From Euryarchaeota archaeon UBA251 (GTDB taxonomy: Archaea; Thermoplasmatota; Poseidoniia; Poseidoniales; Thalassarchaeaceae): a stretch of DNA of 28,001 bases. The position numbers and the translations under genes are program-made. Under the pieces are notes generated by a model. It made no database searches, was not told the origin of the DNA, and saw only the letters and a list, made by a program, of their open reading frames with translations. The stretch spans positions 6,217-34,217 of the forward strand of contig DAFJ01000044.1 of the NCBI GenBank assembly GCA_002497905.1, given 5' to 3'. Shown here piece by piece: positions 16,486 through 23,805 of the stretch (positions within the stretch are counted from its first letter, which is position 1; the number at the start of each line of letters is the position of its first letter).

Positions 16486-18015
16486 TCAGGCAAGGCCATC
16501 ATTACGCTTGGTTCCAAACTGAGCGAGATATCTTTTCAGATCGAGTTTACGTGCAGTATTCATACTTGACATGAAGCGAACTTTTCCGAATACTGGCCGC
16601 TCGGGCCCCCAAGCCCGATCATGACGACCAAGAACCCAAAATATCCCAGTATAGGAATTAGGATCTCGCCCATCAAGGGCCCATCGGTCATTGAGGCGGA
16701 CCATCCAATCAGAGGCTGTAACTGGATTGGGGGCCCATTCGAGAATGCGCTTTCCCCATAGCATGCGCAGATAGTTGTGGATGATTCCTGTCTCTCTCAA
16801 TTCTTGTTGAGCAGCATTCCAAATCTCATCATGAGTATTACCTTCTTCAAGTTCCTGAAATGTGTAAGATGGACGGGGATCATTGGCATGTTCGGATAGA
16901 GTCACTTGCGCCCATTCTGGTATAGAACTGAAAGTTGCGTGATCTGGACGATGATGGGCGAAATGGAACCCAAGATCGCGCCAAGTAATGATTTGATCGA
17001 GGAAAGCTTCGTGGGATTCAGGTAGCCCCCACCATCCACTTCGAGAACCCGTCACTTTTTCTTCGGTCATCGATGGATCCCATGATGAGTCCTCTAGCAC
17101 ACGGTGCACCACTTCCAACGATGAAATGTGTCCAAAATGAAGCCAAGGCGAGAGACGACTTGTCATTGGATTCGAAGGATTGTTACGGCCTTCGGCATAG
17201 TTTGTAAGACGTTGATTGATAAATACATTAAGGAGACGCTTTGCTTCGAAAGAACCCCCGCGACATCCCATGACGGGTGGCACTTGATGATCAATCGGTA
17301 ACGGATCCAAAGCCTGTTTGGCAGTCATCCCACCTTCTGCAACCCTCCATAGCCATTCCAACGGCGTCATATCAAATCGAAGATCTTTCATCAATCGATT
17401 GAATTGAATATCTGGCATCCATAGAGCACTACTACGACCAGAAAGAGGGTCTTCCATAGGCGCTGTTAGAATGGCTTCGAGCACACGACGCTGGACTGTT
17501 CTGCGGAAAGTGTGAGCTAACGGCGGAGCTTTCTCTGTCCAATTTAATGGAATAACTCCACAGCCATCAACTGCAAAAAGACATACCTGAACAATTTCAG
17601 CAGCCCGTTCCATTACAAATCGAGGATGTCCAGTAGGGAAATCATCGATGACTACTGCACATGCTCGAGAGGTTATTCGACTAAGGAGGCCCGTTCCTCG
17701 TTCTCGATGAGTCTCAATCCAAGGTATGTAGCGAACACTCGAACCCCCGAAGGCTTCGATGTTATCCAACATTCCTTGTGCAACGAAAGTTACCAATCGA
17801 TCGCTAGCGTATTTATGGTCAATACTGAATGGTTCTACGACGATCAATGGTTGATTGAGTTCCTCGGCGAGTTGAGCTGCGTGTTCCAATGAAGGATTCC
17901 AGCGTGTTCGGCGTTGAGCAGTCATCCAGTAAAGAACAAATTCACCATCAGAATTGATTGGTGCATCATTCAGATTTCGGATTCGCCCCGGGAGATGTTG
18001 CGTAGAGAGAGTCAT
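16486..18015 (-). CDS. phr: Class II deoxyribodipyrimidine photolyase
   Basis: A 509-aa FAD-dependent photolyase that would split UV-induced cyclobutane pyrimidine dimers using blue light. The N-terminal antenna Rossmann domain starts at VLYWMTAQRRTRWN, the form seen in class II enzymes. The FAD-binding half has RLSPWLHFGHISS, then WMVRLNDRWALDGRDPNSY, GIFWVLGRHDRAWGPERP and VFGKVRFMS near the C-terminus, which is the class II signature and not the class I one. The length is normal for class II. The ATG overlaps the Nudix stop by ATGA (18012-18015), and a near-consensus GGGGGTG lies 5 nt before it. It implies a sunlit habitat. Cryptochrome-like signalling is possible but less likely for this class. 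Confidence 0.93.
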   Translation of the reverse strand: MTLSTQHLPGRIRNLNDAPINSDGEFVLYWMTAQRRTRWNPSLEHAAQLAEELNQPLIVVEPFSIDHKYASDRLVTFVAQGMLDNIEAFGGSSVRYIPWIETHRERGTGLLSRITSRACAVVIDDFPTGHPRFVMERAAEIVQVCLFAVDGCGVIPLNWTEKAPPLAHTFRRTVQRRVLEAILTAPMEDPLSGRSSALWMPDIQFNRLMKDLRFDMTPLEWLWRVAEGGMTAKQALDPLPIDHQVPPVMGCRGGSFEAKRLLNVFINQRLTNYAEGRNNPSNPMTSRLSPWLHFGHISSLEVVHRVLEDSSWDPSMTEEKVTGSRSGWWGLPESHEAFLDQIITWRDLGFHFAHHRPDHATFSSIPEWAQVTLSEHANDPRPSYTFQELEEGNTHDEIWNAAQQELRETGIIHNYLRMLWGKRILEWAPNPVTASDWMVRLNDRWALDGRDPNSYTGIFWVLGRHDRAWGPERPVFGKVRFMSSMNTARKLDLKRYLAQFGTKRNDGLA

Positions 18016-18515
18016 TCTGACACCCCCAAAGCTAGATTGATGTGGTCAGGCATCAGATGAATTCGGTAAGGATTACCTCGGCTTTCGGAGAGGTCAAGAG
18101 ATACTGTGGGAGCACCACAGGAAAGGGCAGAAGTTGCAATCGAATGCATTGTAGGACTAATCCAATTCACAGAATCTAGTTGCGCTGCATCAAACCATCC
18201 GTAGTCTTCGATTTCGCGAGGATCAACGCGCACATGCGTAGACTTGGGTTCAACCGAATAAGCAAGGAAAATTCTGATTGTTTCATGTTTAACCGTCTCT
18301 CGTAAACCAACTAGTCCACTTATCTTACCCTCAATGCCACATTCCTCTTTGAGCTCGCGTAGGGTAGCATCGAAAGGGAGTTCTCCAGGTTCAACAAAAC
18401 CCTTGGGTAAACCCCACAAACCTGCATGGGGACCTGCTGCCTCTTGGACTAGGAGAATTTGATTGCCACTCACCGTGCAAGCCGCCACTCCAAGATCACA
18501 ATTGACAGAGCGCAT
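18012..18515 (-). CDS. Nudix hydrolase
   Basis: A 167-aa Nudix protein that hydrolyses a nucleoside diphosphate linked to another moiety. The Nudix box is complete and runs from Gly39 to Ile61: Gly39, Glu45, RELKEE (53-58), Gly60. It follows GLWGLPKGFVEPGE, the usual strand-loop. The C-terminal half (about 115-167) is not diagnostic, so the substrate (8-oxo-dGTP, ADP-ribose, NADH or other) cannot be set. It is the first gene of the minus-strand block and is translationally coupled to photolyase by an ATGA overlap, which suggests joint expression in response to light or oxidative damage. A TATA-like TGATATAG is centred 26 nt before the ATG and there is no good ribosome-binding site, consistent with a leaderless transcript. 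Confidence 0.9.
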   Translation of the reverse strand: MRSVNCDLGVAACTVSGNQILLVQEAAGPHAGLWGLPKGFVEPGELPFDATLRELKEECGIEGKISGLVGLRETVKHETIRIFLAYSVEPKSTHVRVDPREIEDYGWFDAAQLDSVNWISPTMHSIATSALSCGAPTVSLDLSESRGNPYRIHLMPDHINLALGVSE

Positions 18516-18537
18516 CGAGTTTCTTTTGCTTCTCCGG

Positions 18538-18545
18538 CTATATCA
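18538..18545 (-). promoter_or_regulatory. TATA-like box for the Nudix-photolyase transcript
   Basis: TGATATAG on the minus strand is centred about 26 nt upstream of the ATG at 18515, the archaeal TATA distance for a leaderless message. It lies in the divergent region shared with ribA. The call is by position and composition only. Confidence 0.4.
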
Positions 18546-18584
18546 ATCGGTGTTCCGAGGTTAAGATTCAGGATTTGAACAGTT

Positions 18585-18592
18585 CTTCATAA
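18585..18592 (+). promoter_or_regulatory. TATA-like box for ribA
   Basis: CTTCATAA is centred about 27 nt before the ATG at 18616. No Shine-Dalgarno sequence precedes that ATG, so a leaderless transcript is likely. The match to the archaeal TATA consensus is only partial. Confidence 0.35.
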
Positions 18593-18615
18593 GTGAATAG
18601 GAAAAAACGGTATAC

Positions 18616-19230
18616 ATGGTCCTAACTGATCAACACGCCAACACTAAGCGAGTGCCTCGTGCGGACGCTCACCTGCCTACAGGGCATGGAAACTTCAGAG
18701 TTCGTGCATTTCCCGAGTTGACTGATGAAGATCATTGCGTTATTTACACCGGTCAACCTTGGTTAGTAGATGCACCATTGGTCCGAATTCATTCGGAATG
18801 CTTGACTGGAGATGCATTGAGTTCACTCAAGTGTGATTGCGGGCCACAACTCAAGAGTGCTTTGGATGAAATCCAGGAAAACGGTACAGGCATGGTAATC
18901 TATCTCCGTCAAGAAGGACGAGGCATCGGACTTACGGCTAAAATTCAGGCTTATGCTCTACAAGACAGAGGATACGATACACTCGATGCAAACCTACTTC
19001 TTGGCCATCCTGCTGACGCACGCGACTATTCGATTGCTGCCAAAATGTTGCAGGAGATGGGAGTTACAAAAGTCCGATTGATGACAAATAATCCACTCAA
19101 GTTCCAAGGCTTGGTGGAAAATGGTATCGAAGTTCTGCAGCGAATCGAACATATCGATGGAGTAGGACCATACAACCGGGAATACCTTTCCACGAAGGCT
19201 GCGCGAATGGGTCACCTGATCGAATTCTGA
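18616..19230 (+). CDS. ribA: GTP cyclohydrolase II (riboflavin biosynthesis)
   Basis: A 204-aa enzyme converting GTP to 2,5-diamino-6-ribosylamino-4-pyrimidinone phosphate, the first step of riboflavin synthesis in bacteria and plants. The zinc site is intact: Cys62 in RIHSECLTGDAL, Cys73 and Cys75 in LKCDCGPQL. The catalytic loop YLRQEGRGIGL (96-106), the segment TLDANLLLGHPADARDYS and LMTNNPLKFQGL follow the RibA pattern closely, with full domain length and no fused RibB half. Most archaea use GTP cyclohydrolase III (ArfA) instead, so a bacterial-type enzyme is notable and may have been acquired by transfer. Flavin supply fits with the flavoenzymes nearby (photolyase and the FAD oxidoreductase). 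It is the first gene of the plus-strand block. Confidence 0.95.
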   Translation: MVLTDQHANTKRVPRADAHLPTGHGNFRVRAFPELTDEDHCVIYTGQPWLVDAPLVRIHSECLTGDALSSLKCDCGPQLKSALDEIQENGTGMVIYLRQEGRGIGLTAKIQAYALQDRGYDTLDANLLLGHPADARDYSIAAKMLQEMGVTKVRLMTNNPLKFQGLVENGIEVLQRIEHIDGVGPYNREYLSTKAARMGHLIEF

Positions 19231-19242
19231 GGAATGAATATG

Positions 19243-19250
19243 AAGGTGAT
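19243..19250 (+). promoter_or_regulatory. Ribosome-binding site deciding the peroxiredoxin start
   Basis: AAGGTGAT lies 4 nt before ATG 19255. A weaker GAGG at 19229-19232 would serve ATG 19240 instead, so initiation could occur at more than one site. Confidence 0.45.
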
Positions 19251-19254
19251 TTCA

Positions 19255-19749
19255 ATGGCTAGAGATATGGAAAACAAGGCACGCTTAACCGTAGGGGAGA
19301 AGGCTCCTGATTTCAGCCTAGAATCATCCGAAGGTGAGATGGTTAGCCTAAGTGATTTCGATGGACAGTGGAAAGTAGTCTTCTTCTATGCACTGAATGG
19401 TTCGCCAACATGTAAACGCGGCTGTCTAAACTTCAAGGAACAGTATTCTCTTTTCCGATCTGTTGACTGTGAAATAATTGGTATCAGTCAAGATCCTAAG
19501 AATGATCACAAGGAATTCAAGAAAGAAAATGAGCTCCCTTTCCCGATTTTAGGTGACCCTGATCGGAGCACTGCGATAGCTTTCGGGGTGCCGATGCATC
19601 TCGGTCAATTCCCTTCAAAATCGTCCTTCGTTATCGCACCTGACCGGACTGTTCGTCATGTCTACGATTGGCTATTCCGCCCACGAAATCATGTAGCAAA
19701 AATTCTCGCTGCTTTGAGCGATGTTACAGAAGGTGGACGTTTCGAATGA
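19255..19749 (+). CDS. Peroxiredoxin, BCP/AhpC-TSA type
   Basis: A cytosolic thiol peroxidase of about 164 aa that would reduce peroxides. VGEKAPDFSLES at the N-terminus and KVVFFYALNGSPTCKRGC define the thioredoxin-fold peroxiredoxin. The peroxidatic Cys is Cys53 and a second Cys lies four residues later (C-x3-C), where typical BCP proteins have C-x4-C. The usual Pro-x-x-x-Thr before the active Cys is Ala-x-x-x-Ser here. EIIGISQDP and the FPSKSSFVIAPDRTVRHVY segment are normal. Three in-frame ATGs exist (19234, 19240, 19255); the last has AAGGTGAT 4 nt upstream and gives a family-sized protein. The stop overlaps the TrmB-like start (ATGA, 19746-19749), which suggests the regulator and the peroxidase are made together. 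Confidence 0.88.
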   Translation: MARDMENKARLTVGEKAPDFSLESSEGEMVSLSDFDGQWKVVFFYALNGSPTCKRGCLNFKEQYSLFRSVDCEIIGISQDPKNDHKEFKKENELPFPILGDPDRSTAIAFGVPMHLGQFPSKSSFVIAPDRTVRHVYDWLFRPRNHVAKILAALSDVTEGGRFE

Positions 19750-21143
19750 GTTGGGCACAAGTTCTCGCCGATGCGGGCCTCAATGAACGTGAAATTCAGT
19801 CGATTCTTATCCTATCCTCCAAACCAAAATTGAAGGCATCTGAACTCGCCTCCGAACTTGGAACTACGCGACTCGATGCGTACAATTCGTTATCACGGCT
19901 CCAAGACATTGGGCTCGTTACAACAACAGCCGATCGACCAATGAAGTTCTCATCCCCTCCTGTAAACGAAGCTGTTGAACAACTCATTGGGATGAAAAAA
20001 GAGCAACTACGTCGTGTTGAGATTGGTTACGAAAGTGTTCTTGAAGGGCGCACAATAGAAGGTAGCAATATCAAGGAATCTCGCACCGATGAGCCAAAGT
20101 TTGCAGTACTAAAGGAACGAGTGCATATCCACAAACGTATCGAGCAAATGGCCGAAGAAGCCCAAACACGAATGGTTCTCATGCTAGGGGAATATGGTAT
20201 TCTTGCACTTTGTCGTGGACCCGCTGTTGAAGCGGTGAACTCTGCTGCAAAGCGTGGTGTACGTGTGCAAGTGCTCGCGAAGCTTCACCGAAGAACTGTT
20301 CGTTTCTTTCAACAACTTGACGATGCAGTTGAAGTGCGTCACTCGGATGATGTCGAAACTCAAGGAGCGCTCAAAGACGAAACTGAAGTTCTTCAAATGC
20401 TCAAAATTGAAGCTAACCCCGTCGGTCGAGGGCGCGAAGACGCCGCTCTGTATGTTCTTTCAGAACAGTTTGCTGCTTCCCAGGCAAATCTCATCGATGC
20501 TATCTGGCCAGAGGCAGTGCCGTTTGAACAAGCAGTGAAACGATTCACTGAGAAGCAAATTGTAGACCCTTTGCGAATAGAAATTGGGCAAGGATCTTTT
20601 CTTGAAAAATTGAGAAATGCGCTTGGCGTTGATCTAGAGTTACCCGATGAGGATACGCCTTTCGATCCTGATGCAATGATTAAGGCGGGTCGTGAAGTAT
20701 CTAATGCAAGACGAAGTCTTTCCGAAAATAGCCTTGCATCACTGACAATCCTCGGATTTGATTTGCATATGATGATGCGACAAGTTGGCAGAAGAGTAGG
20801 TGAGGAACTCGCCTTCACTCTCCGTTCGATTGATGATAATATCGAGTTTCTAAACGAAATGATGGACTTGTGGGAAGCCGCTGGACTAGGAACTCTTGCT
20901 TACGAATTTGATCCGAATTTTCATGTTCGTGTTGGCCTAAATGAACTACCAGAAACAGATAATTCAGAGGTTTTACCTCTGTGGGAACTTGATGATGGTA
21001 TCATCGAAGGTGCATTAGCAGCACGATATCCAGATGAAGGGGATGTCCGTGTAGTCAGAGAAGAAGGATCAGGGGAAATTGATGACCTCTGGCGTTACCA
21101 TCTACTCATGCAAGAGGATGAAGAAATTACAGCTGAAGTTTAA
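19746..21143 (+). CDS. TrmB-family transcriptional regulator with V4R-like C-terminus
   Basis: A 465-aa DNA-binding protein. Residues 1-75 are a TrmB-type winged helix: LADAGLNEREIQSILILSS, ELASELGTTRLDAYNSLSRL and a wing with TTTADRPMKF. Residues about 100-265 resemble the phospholipase-D-like effector domain of TrmB proteins (RMVLMLGEYGIL, AAKRGVRVQVLAKL, ALYVLSEQF). The last 130 residues follow the V4R small-molecule-binding layout: GRRVGEELAFTL, a helix ending LWEAAGLG, strand VRVGLNE, then LDDGIIEGALAARYP and an EEG-containing strand, but without the cysteines many V4R domains have. The start ATG at 19746 overlaps the peroxiredoxin stop and has AGGTGG 9 nt upstream; an in-frame ATG at 19668 lies inside the peroxiredoxin gene and is rejected. 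The effector is unknown. Confidence 0.8.
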   Translation: MSWAQVLADAGLNEREIQSILILSSKPKLKASELASELGTTRLDAYNSLSRLQDIGLVTTTADRPMKFSSPPVNEAVEQLIGMKKEQLRRVEIGYESVLEGRTIEGSNIKESRTDEPKFAVLKERVHIHKRIEQMAEEAQTRMVLMLGEYGILALCRGPAVEAVNSAAKRGVRVQVLAKLHRRTVRFFQQLDDAVEVRHSDDVETQGALKDETEVLQMLKIEANPVGRGREDAALYVLSEQFAASQANLIDAIWPEAVPFEQAVKRFTEKQIVDPLRIEIGQGSFLEKLRNALGVDLELPDEDTPFDPDAMIKAGREVSNARRSLSENSLASLTILGFDLHMMMRQVGRRVGEELAFTLRSIDDNIEFLNEMMDLWEAAGLGTLAYEFDPNFHVRVGLNELPETDNSEVLPLWELDDGIIEGALAARYPDEGDVRVVREEGSGEIDDLWRYHLLMQEDEEITAEV

Positions 21144-21203
21144 TCCAACTATTCTCGACATTTCAAACAATATTCAAGAGTAATCATCAAACATCGTTCT
21201 ATC

Positions 21204-21210
21204 AGGTGAT
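21204..21210 (+). promoter_or_regulatory. Ribosome-binding site of the five-helix membrane protein
   Basis: AGGTGAT lies 5 nt before ATG 21216, fixing that start. The 72-bp gap before this gene holds no other clear signal. Confidence 0.6.
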
Positions 21211-21215
21211 CTAAC

Positions 21216-21767
21216 ATGGAAATTACTCGCGATACACTCCGGCTCTTTACTACTATAGCTGGAGGTCTTGTTCTCGTGGCCTATGCATATGGGGTATCAC
21301 GAATGGAAGATGCTACAGCATTATGGGGGGGTGTAACTGGCTCACTCCAACGTTTCAGTATCATCTTCATGTTCGTAGCAGCCGCAGGATACCTACTCTT
21401 TTGGTGGATGGTCCTGTTTAGGATGGATGCTGCTTCCATCGCTGAATTGCGTTGGCCTTGGGGTGAAACAGATGGCGAGGGTGGTAGAAGATTGCTCATT
21501 GCCTTCGGTATATTCCTAATTCCATCGATGTTGTGGCTAGAGAGTACTGGGTTCCATCTCCGAACTGAGGCAACTTGGACGCCTGCACTCGTCATTGGCA
21601 TTCTCTTGTTAGTATCAATCGGGAACGTGATGTTCGGTCTTCTAGGATATTCATCCCACATAGATGGACATCCTGAAGGCAAATGGATGATTATCGGAGC
21701 TCTTGCAATCTCTATTCAATGCATCTTCAATGATCTGATTGTATGGTCCTGGAAGTTCCCGTGGTAA
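21216..21767 (+). CDS. Hypothetical membrane protein with five helices
   Basis: A 183-aa integral membrane protein I do not recognise. Hydrophobic segments lie at about 9-27, 46-67, 92-108, 121-144 and 157-178. The loop between the second and third (MDAASIAELRWPWGETDGEGGRR) and the short segment before the last are hydrophilic. It is rich in Trp and Gly, and it has no lysine in a helix position that would suggest a rhodopsin and no catalytic motif. It follows the TrmB-like regulator by 72 bp and precedes the UbiB-like kinase by about 50 bp on the same strand. It could be a partner of the lipid-related trio downstream or a target of the regulator; neither can be shown from the sequence. Confidence 0.75.
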   Translation: MEITRDTLRLFTTIAGGLVLVAYAYGVSRMEDATALWGGVTGSLQRFSIIFMFVAAAGYLLFWWMVLFRMDAASIAELRWPWGETDGEGGRRLLIAFGIFLIPSMLWLESTGFHLRTEATWTPALVIGILLLVSIGNVMFGLLGYSSHIDGHPEGKWMIIGALAISIQCIFNDLIVWSWKFPW

Positions 21768-21815
21768 CTCCGCTCATGAACATCGATTCATATCCTTGAG
21801 GTGAAACCTTTCACC

Positions 21816-23051
21816 ATGCGGCTCCTGACCTTTCTCCGGTTCATGCGGCAGATTCTGAGGAAAAAGCCTGCTGATTTGGACTGGATTCAACGACAAGGTC
21901 TGCTAGCTGTGAAGCTGGCTCAAATTTTTGCTTTGCGCTCAGATATCCTCTCTGTCGAGAAATGTAGGCAGTTACAATCTCTGTATCAGCACGCAGCGAC
22001 TATTCCAAGTGAGGATGTTTTCGCTAATCTGAAAACTAGAGCCCCTGAAGGCTTCATGGATTCTTTTGATTCTATCAATCATGAAGCGCTAGCGGCGGCA
22101 TCTGTAGGACAAGTCCATCGTGGCCGTCTAAAAACTGGAGAAGAAGTGGTAGTGAAGATTATCAAATCACAGAACGAAAAGCAGTTTCGTCGTGATGTAC
22201 AGAGGATGCGACGCTGGCTTCGTATCTTCCTCATTTTCTCTCCAAAATTACGCAGGGTAGGAAACCCAATGGCACTTCTAAATCACGTCGCAGATTATAC
22301 CACTCGTGAACTTGATCTACGTAATGAAATCAAGGGCGCAAAGGAATTGCAAGACATCCAAGAACGACTCAAAGATGACTTTCCTATGCCATTACTTCGA
22401 TTCCCAGTATACTATTCACATCTCTCAAACGAACACGTGCTTGTCTCGGAGTTTATCGAAGGTAAATCTCTGGAAGAGGGCATCGAAGATGCCTCACTTA
22501 CTTGGCATACTCTACTGAATTTATTCCGAATTCATGGGGCTTTCTTATTCGGTATTGGAACATTTCACGGGGATTTACATCCTGGCAACTGCATAATCGA
22601 TACTGATGGGAAATTTGTTTTCATTGACAATGGCGCCATTTGTCATGCCCCCCCTCACGTGAATGGGGCTCTGTTTCATTTCTTCGAGCAATTATCAAAT
22701 CGTCAATTTAGTGAGGCATATGATGCATTACTTACTATGTCAGATGCTCAGCTGGATGAACGACGTTTAGCAAAATATTACACAAAAATGGATGAAATCT
22801 ATTCAGGATTTGAGACCAAACCTGTGGGTGAACAAAGTCTAACTCGCGTGATGATGCTAACTGTTAGAGCAGCTGTTGAAAAAGCAGGAGCTGACTTTGG
22901 AGAAGAAGCATTTCCGATAATTCGGGCGCTAATGTATCTTGACGGTCTAGTCATACGATCTCATCCGGATGTGATGCTCATAGAATCAATGGGACCTTAC
23001 CTGAAAGAATTCAGAACTGGACTTGGAATTGGAGGTGAAACACCTACATGA
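21816..23051 (+). CDS. ABC1/UbiB/COQ8-like atypical kinase
   Basis: A 411-aa member of the ABC1/ADCK/UbiB family, ATPases or kinase-like proteins that support biosynthesis of isoprenoid quinones and other membrane lipids. Seen motifs are the Ala-rich loop AAASVGQVH (93-101), Lys114 in VVVKI, ELDLRNEIKGAKEL (165-178), the catalytic loop HGDLHPGN (251-258) and FIDNGA (270-275). Two signatures are altered: the family KxGQ is KLAQ (33-36), and the metal-binding DFG is DNG. No C-terminal membrane pair is evident. The ORF could begin at GTG 21801, but that GTG belongs to a GAGGTGA ribosome-binding site, so ATG 21816 is preferred. Its stop overlaps the SDR start (ATGA), and the SDR ribosome-binding site lies within its 3' end. 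It probably acts at the membrane surface with the next two genes. Confidence 0.85.
   Translation: MRLLTFLRFMRQILRKKPADLDWIQRQGLLAVKLAQIFALRSDILSVEKCRQLQSLYQHAATIPSEDVFANLKTRAPEGFMDSFDSINHEALAAASVGQVHRGRLKTGEEVVVKIIKSQNEKQFRRDVQRMRRWLRIFLIFSPKLRRVGNPMALLNHVADYTTRELDLRNEIKGAKELQDIQERLKDDFPMPLLRFPVYYSHLSNEHVLVSEFIEGKSLEEGIEDASLTWHTLLNLFRIHGAFLFGIGTFHGDLHPGNCIIDTDGKFVFIDNGAICHAPPHVNGALFHFFEQLSNRQFSEAYDALLTMSDAQLDERRLAKYYTKMDEIYSGFETKPVGEQSLTRVMMLTVRAAVEKAGADFGEEAFPIIRALMYLDGLVIRSHPDVMLIESMGPYLKEFRTGLGIGGETPT
23031..23038 (+). promoter_or_regulatory. Strong Shine-Dalgarno site for the SDR gene
   Basis: GGAGGTGA, a full match to the archaeal 16S tail, lies inside the UbiB-like coding end, 9 nt before ATG 23048. 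Confidence 0.7.
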
Positions 23052-23797
23052 AAGTCGCTTGGATTCTTGGTGCAGGTGGAGGTATTGGTGGATTTACAGC
23101 AGAGCGTCTAGCCTCTTCGGGATGGAAGATTGTTGCTAGTGGAAGAGAAAAATCACGATTGGAAGCAATTGCTGAACGCATTGGTGGAGCTGATGTTCAG
23201 CCAGTAGACGCACGGGATTCAGAGGCAATGAAAACGATCGCGAAGGGCATTGTCGAACGTCATGGTAGAATCGATGCCGTCGTTGTAGCTGTTGGATCAA
23301 TACTCCTCAGACCACTCCATGCAACCTCAGAAAGTCAAGTGGAGGAAACTATTCAACAAAACCTGTTTACTGCTTTCAATGCGCTTCGTGCGACTGCACC
23401 TTTGATGATGCGTGGAGAGGGAGGGCGCGTGGTTCTCTTCTCATCCGTCGCTGCAACATATGGTATGCCCAATCATGCTGCAATTGCAGCGGCTAAAGCC
23501 GCGATTGAAGGACTTACCCGTGCGGCTGCTGCGGACTATGCCAAGCGTGGAATTCGAATTAACGCAATAGCACCTGCCCTCACCAACACAGCAATGGCTG
23601 GACGACTGGTAGCAAGCGATGCTGCTCGAACGATGAGTGATGCAATGCATCCTGTCGGGAGAATCGGAGAGCCTGACGAAGTTGCATCAATTGCAGCTTG
23701 GCTAGTCGATGGAGCTCCGGAATGGATGACTGGCGAGATTCTGCATGTTGACGGTGGATTAGGTCGAGTCAAGGCTCAAGAAGTCGCACGAACGTGA
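23048..23797 (+). CDS. Short-chain dehydrogenase/reductase lacking the catalytic tyrosine
   Basis: A 249-aa classical SDR fold. The nucleotide-binding motif is GAGGGIGG (8-15), with SGRE at the end of the second strand suggesting NADP use. The strand VVVAVGS replaces the common NAG, Asn105 matches the catalytic Asn, and SS (132-133) gives the Ser. The active-site Tyr that should be four residues before Lys150 is Ile146 (segment NHAAIAAAK). The C-terminal PVGRIGEPDEVASIAAWLVD and the WMTGEILHVDGG motif are typical. So the cofactor site looks intact but the proton donor is missing; it may use another residue, bind NADPH without classical catalysis, or catalyse different chemistry. It overlaps the UbiB-like gene before it and, by GTGA at 23794-23797, the FAD enzyme frame after it. 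Confidence 0.88.
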   Translation: MKVAWILGAGGGIGGFTAERLASSGWKIVASGREKSRLEAIAERIGGADVQPVDARDSEAMKTIAKGIVERHGRIDAVVVAVGSILLRPLHATSESQVEETIQQNLFTAFNALRATAPLMMRGEGGRVVLFSSVAATYGMPNHAAIAAAKAAIEGLTRAAAADYAKRGIRINAIAPALTNTAMAGRLVASDAARTMSDAMHPVGRIGEPDEVASIAAWLVDGAPEWMTGEILHVDGGLGRVKAQEVART

Positions 23798-23805
23798 GCC
23801 GAACG

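Noticed and set aside
16486..18015. Class I photolyase or DASH cryptochrome
   Set aside because: The LDGRDPNSY and WGPERPVFGKVR segments match class II enzymes.
19668..19745. Longer N-terminus for the TrmB-like regulator (start at ATG 19668)
   Set aside because: The extra 26 residues are a shifted-frame reading of the peroxiredoxin end, are Cys/Arg-rich and unlike TrmB N-termini; ATG 19746 has an ATGA overlap and a ribosome-binding site.
21216..21767. Rhodopsin-like protein (common in marine surface archaea)
   Set aside because: Only five hydrophobic helices and no retinal-binding lysine in the last one.
21770..21795. Short inverted repeat ATGAA/TTCAT before the UbiB-like gene
   Set aside because: Only 5-bp arms, expected by chance, with no T tract.
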